Positions 6,656-8,368 of a stretch of 8,368 nt of DNA are shown here, piece after piece. This stretch comes from DASXMX01 sp036794395. GTDB lineage: Bacteria > Planctomycetota > Phycisphaerae > Tepidisphaerales > Tepidisphaeraceae. Each line of letters begins with the position of its first letter. Within the stretch, counting starts at the first letter, position 1. The DNA lies in contig DAIRGS010000305.1 of the NCBI GenBank assembly GCA_036794395.1, positions 1 to 8,368 of the forward strand. Direction: 5' to 3'. The notes beneath the pieces were generated by a model. That model worked only from the letters and a program-made list of their open reading frames with translations, had not been told where the DNA came from and did no database searches. Made by a program: the position numbers and the translations under genes.

Positions 6656-6664
6656 AATCGGGGT

Positions 6665-7360
6665 ATGGCGAAGCGATGGATAGCTCCCTGCGGGCAAACT
6701 CGAATCTTGTTGTTCATTCTGGCCGCTTGCGCGCTCGGCGGATGCCAGGCCGCCGAAAGCAATCGTGTTGTTGAAACGCGCTCCGTCGATAGTCGAAGCG
6801 TCCCTTACACCGGCACGAAGCGCAGCTTAGTCATTGGAAAGGTCCAGAACCGTTCTCAGTACATGAACGGCATTTTTTCCGACGGCGTCGATCGGTTGGG
6901 AACTCAGGCGCGGCAAATTCTGATGACCCACCTTAACCAATCGCAACGGTTTCGCCTGATGGACCGGGCGAATATGGAAGAACTCTCAAGCGAGTCGAAA
7001 TTCTCGGGCGCAACACAGAAAATAATTGGCGCAGAATATGTGCTGACTGGCGCCGTAACGGAGTTCGGGCGACGTGAAACCGGCAGCCAGGCGCTTGGCG
7101 GCGCATTCGGGAAGACCCGGAAGCAGACCGCTTATGCCAAGGTCTCGCTTACCGTGGTGGATGTACGAACATCAGAAGCAGTGTGGTCCGTTCAGGGTGC
7201 TGGCGAATTCGATCTGGACACCGGTGAGGTTGTCGGCTTTGGATCAACCGCCGGTTACGACGCGACGCTAACCGACAAAGTCTTGAATCTTGCAATGATC
7301 GATGTAGTCAATAAGCTCGTTCGTGCCATTGACGCCGGAGAATGGGGGACTGCTAAATGA
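6665..7360 (+). CDS. CsgG-family lipoprotein
   Basis: The 231-residue product is a predicted lipoprotein of the CsgG/HfaB type. CsgG itself forms the outer-membrane curli export channel; distant members act in other envelope processes, so curli export is not implied. Residues 1-26 are a signal peptide with basic start (MAKR), hydrophobic core and lipobox LGGC (Cys27). The CsgG fold is visible as RSLVIGKVQNRS (53-64), LMDRANMEEL (98-107), GAEYVLTGAVTEFG (122-135), AKVSLTVVDVRTSEAVWSVQG (158-178, in part) and GYDATLTDKVLNLA (197-210). The frame is open from 6515, but those extra 50 codons cross the REP repeat and the candidate -35, and would bury the signal peptide, so ATG 6665 is chosen. The last 4 bp (ATGA) overlap the next gene. 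No curli genes (csgA/B/E/F) are in view. Confidence 0.88.
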   Translation: MAKRWIAPCGQTRILLFILAACALGGCQAAESNRVVETRSVDSRSVPYTGTKRSLVIGKVQNRSQYMNGIFSDGVDRLGTQARQILMTHLNQSQRFRLMDRANMEELSSESKFSGATQKIIGAEYVLTGAVTEFGRRETGSQALGGAFGKTRKQTAYAKVSLTVVDVRTSEAVWSVQGAGEFDLDTGEVVGFGSTAGYDATLTDKVLNLAMIDVVNKLVRAIDAGEWGTAK

Positions 7361-7710
7361 ACCGGCGGAATTATACCCTCACACTGCTTCTCGCCACATG
7401 CGCGATCGCTGAGCCAGGCTGCCAGGATAAGCACATTTACTCATGGGGAACCTACGAGCCCTCAATTAGGACGATGTATCTTGAGCAGGCCGACTTTAAA
7501 GCACCCGACGAAATCCGGCGTCTGACCGGCGAGATTCAGAAGACTGCCGCTGAACACAGGAAGGTGCCGCCGGGCAAGTACGCGTACGTTGGATATCTCT
7601 ATTACATCGGCGGGGACGCCACCGCCGCCCGCGCCTATTTTGCAGCCGAAAAGAAGGCATTTCCGGAAAGCGGGCAATTTGTCGACCGCCTGATCGCGAG
7701 AATGCCGTGA
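7357..7710 (+). CDS. DUF4810 family lipoprotein
   Basis: The 117-residue protein matches the DUF4810 pattern: YSWGTYE at 28-34, PPG at 71-73, a GYLYYIGGD block at 79-87 and EKKAFPES at 98-105. Function is unknown; members are small lipoproteins encoded beside CsgG-like and DUF799 lipoproteins. The signal peptide (MNRR followed by TLTLLLATCAIA) is clear, but the lipobox is odd: Cys22 is preceded by EPG rather than L-A/S/T-G/A, and Cys15 is preceded by LAT. The ATG overlaps the preceding stop as ATGA, and GGGGGA sits 7 nt upstream (7344-7349). The residue periodicity around 76-100 recalls a single TPR-like helix pair, which is inference. It is very likely translationally coupled to both neighbours. 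Confidence 0.87.
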   Translation: MNRRNYTLTLLLATCAIAEPGCQDKHIYSWGTYEPSIRTMYLEQADFKAPDEIRRLTGEIQKTAAEHRKVPPGKYAYVGYLYYIGGDATAARAYFAAEKKAFPESGQFVDRLIARMP

Positions 7711-8351
7711 CGCACCCGATATTGTCGATTCTGCTTTCAGGCGGCATTTTTTCGGTGACTGGTTGCGCTGCGAAGCCAATGGATCGGGCGGCTTATTTGA
7801 CGCACATGCCCAGTTCAATTCTCGTGCTACCCCCGGTCAATCACACCGCCGACGTAGGTGCGAGCGACGCCTTCCTCGCGACCATTACTGAACCCATCGC
7901 TGAACGGGGCTATTATGTGTTCCCGATCGCTCTCGTCGACCATTTCATGAAGGAAAATGGCCTCCCGACCCCCGGCGACATGCGCCAGGAGGCGACGCCG
8001 AACAAAATTAGTGAAGTCTTCGGTGCTGACGCGGTGTTGTATATCGACATCCTCTCATGGGAGACCCAGTACATTGTCCTAGACTCTTCCACCCGAGTGC
8101 GCCTTTCCTATCGCCTCGTTGACGCGAAAAGCGGGTTGGAACTCTGGAAATGGGAGCAGTTGGTGGTGCATAGTTCAAGCCAAGGGCAATCGAGCCTCAT
8201 TGGCATGGTCGTCTCCGCCGCCGTCCATCAGGCGACGGCGGGGATCCAACGGGAGCGACAACTCGCCTTGTTGGCGAATCATCTTGCCATTGAGGACGAG
8301 AAGACTGGCCTGCTGCTAGGCCTTAAACAAGCGAATCCCCCGCCGTCTTGA
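7707..8351 (+). CDS. DUF799 / GNA1162-family lipoprotein
   Basis: The 214-residue product matches the DUF799 family, named from the Neisseria antigen GNA1162. Seen blocks are SILVLPPVNHTADV (37-50), GYYVFPIALVDHF (68-80), GLPTPGDM (85-92), FGADAVLYIDILSWETQY (105-122) and LVDAKSGLELWKWE (137-150). The start is GTG 7707, overlapping the DUF4810 stop as GTGA; no other in-frame start keeps the signal peptide (2-19) with lipobox VTGC (Cys20). The n-region lacks Lys or Arg, which is unusual, and the Shine-Dalgarno (GCGAG, 7696-7700) is weak, so translation probably depends on coupling. It closes the CsgG-DUF4810-DUF799 operon. The family's biochemical role is unknown; an outer-membrane complex with the CsgG-like partner is plausible. 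Confidence 0.88.
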   Translation: MTHPILSILLSGGIFSVTGCAAKPMDRAAYLTHMPSSILVLPPVNHTADVGASDAFLATITEPIAERGYYVFPIALVDHFMKENGLPTPGDMRQEATPNKISEVFGADAVLYIDILSWETQYIVLDSSTRVRLSYRLVDAKSGLELWKWEQLVVHSSSQGQSSLIGMVVSAAVHQATAGIQRERQLALLANHLAIEDEKTGLLLGLKQANPPPS

Positions 8352-8357
8352 GCGGGG
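8338..8357 (+). terminator. Possible start of a terminator hairpin overlapping the operon's last stop codon
   Basis: CCCCGC (8338-8343) and GCGGGG (8352-8357) pair around an 8-nt loop that includes the TGA stop. The window ends 11 nt later, so a T-tract cannot be seen, and the bases that are visible after it are G-rich. It may be chance in GC-rich DNA. Confidence 0.2.
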
Positions 8358-8368
8358 TGGGCGGAAGC

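Larger units (their letters stand above)
6246..6664. other. 419-bp gene-free, repeat-rich intergenic region
   Basis: This stretch separates the glycosyltransferase pair from the lipoprotein operon. It holds a MITE-like inverted-repeat element (6299-6455), a REP-like cluster (6481-6585) and a candidate promoter (6627-6655). Positions 6246-6298 show only a weak CCTC/GAGG hairpin (6246-6262) without a T-tract. Positions 6586-6626 hold a small CTCGCG/CGCGAG inverted repeat (6595-6600, 6610-6615). The open frames crossing it do not resemble proteins. Confidence 0.75.

Noticed and set aside
6515..6664. 50-codon upstream extension of the CsgG-family gene
   Set aside because: It would translate the REP arm and tandem duplication and place an N-terminal segment before an evident signal peptide.

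Overview
The window looks like a piece of a Planctomycetota-type chromosome. The signs are an MJ0042-type zinc ribbon fused to membrane helices and a large extracytoplasmic domain, TPR proteins fused to glycosyltransferases of a style common in that phylum, C/G-ending codon use, and mostly weak Shine-Dalgarno sites. This placement rests on protein style remembered from the families, not on a marker gene.

Layout. Positions 1-59 hold the 3' end of a + strand gene. It converges, with 7 nt between stop codons, on a - strand gene (67-2259) for a zinc-ribbon/multi-helix membrane protein with a propeller-like C-terminal region. A 248-bp divergent intergenic region follows, with a perfect 11-bp-stem hairpin. 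Two + strand genes come next, 84 bp apart and probably co-transcribed: a TTG-started protein with nine TPRs and a GT41 (O-GlcNAc-transferase-type) catalytic domain (2508-4691), and a protein with five TPRs and a GT9/heptosyltransferase-like domain (4776-6245). Both keep an exact 34-residue TPR register. The second carries an 8-bp tandem repeat inside its reading frame.

Positions 6246-6664 have no gene but are densely repetitive. They hold a MITE-like element of about 157 bp with long imperfect terminal inverted repeats, then a REP-like cluster (a 23-bp-stem hairpin, a perfect 13-bp tandem duplication and a third copy of the REP core), then a candidate promoter with a perfect TTGACA.

Positions 6665-8351 are a tight three-gene lipoprotein operon with 4-bp overlaps: a CsgG-family lipoprotein, a DUF4810 lipoprotein and a DUF799/GNA1162-family lipoprotein. 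This set recurs in Gram-negative bacteria and its role is poorly defined; an envelope or outer-membrane assembly is the likely theme. The two halves of the window are probably independent: a glycosylation module on one side of the repeats and an envelope lipoprotein module on the other.
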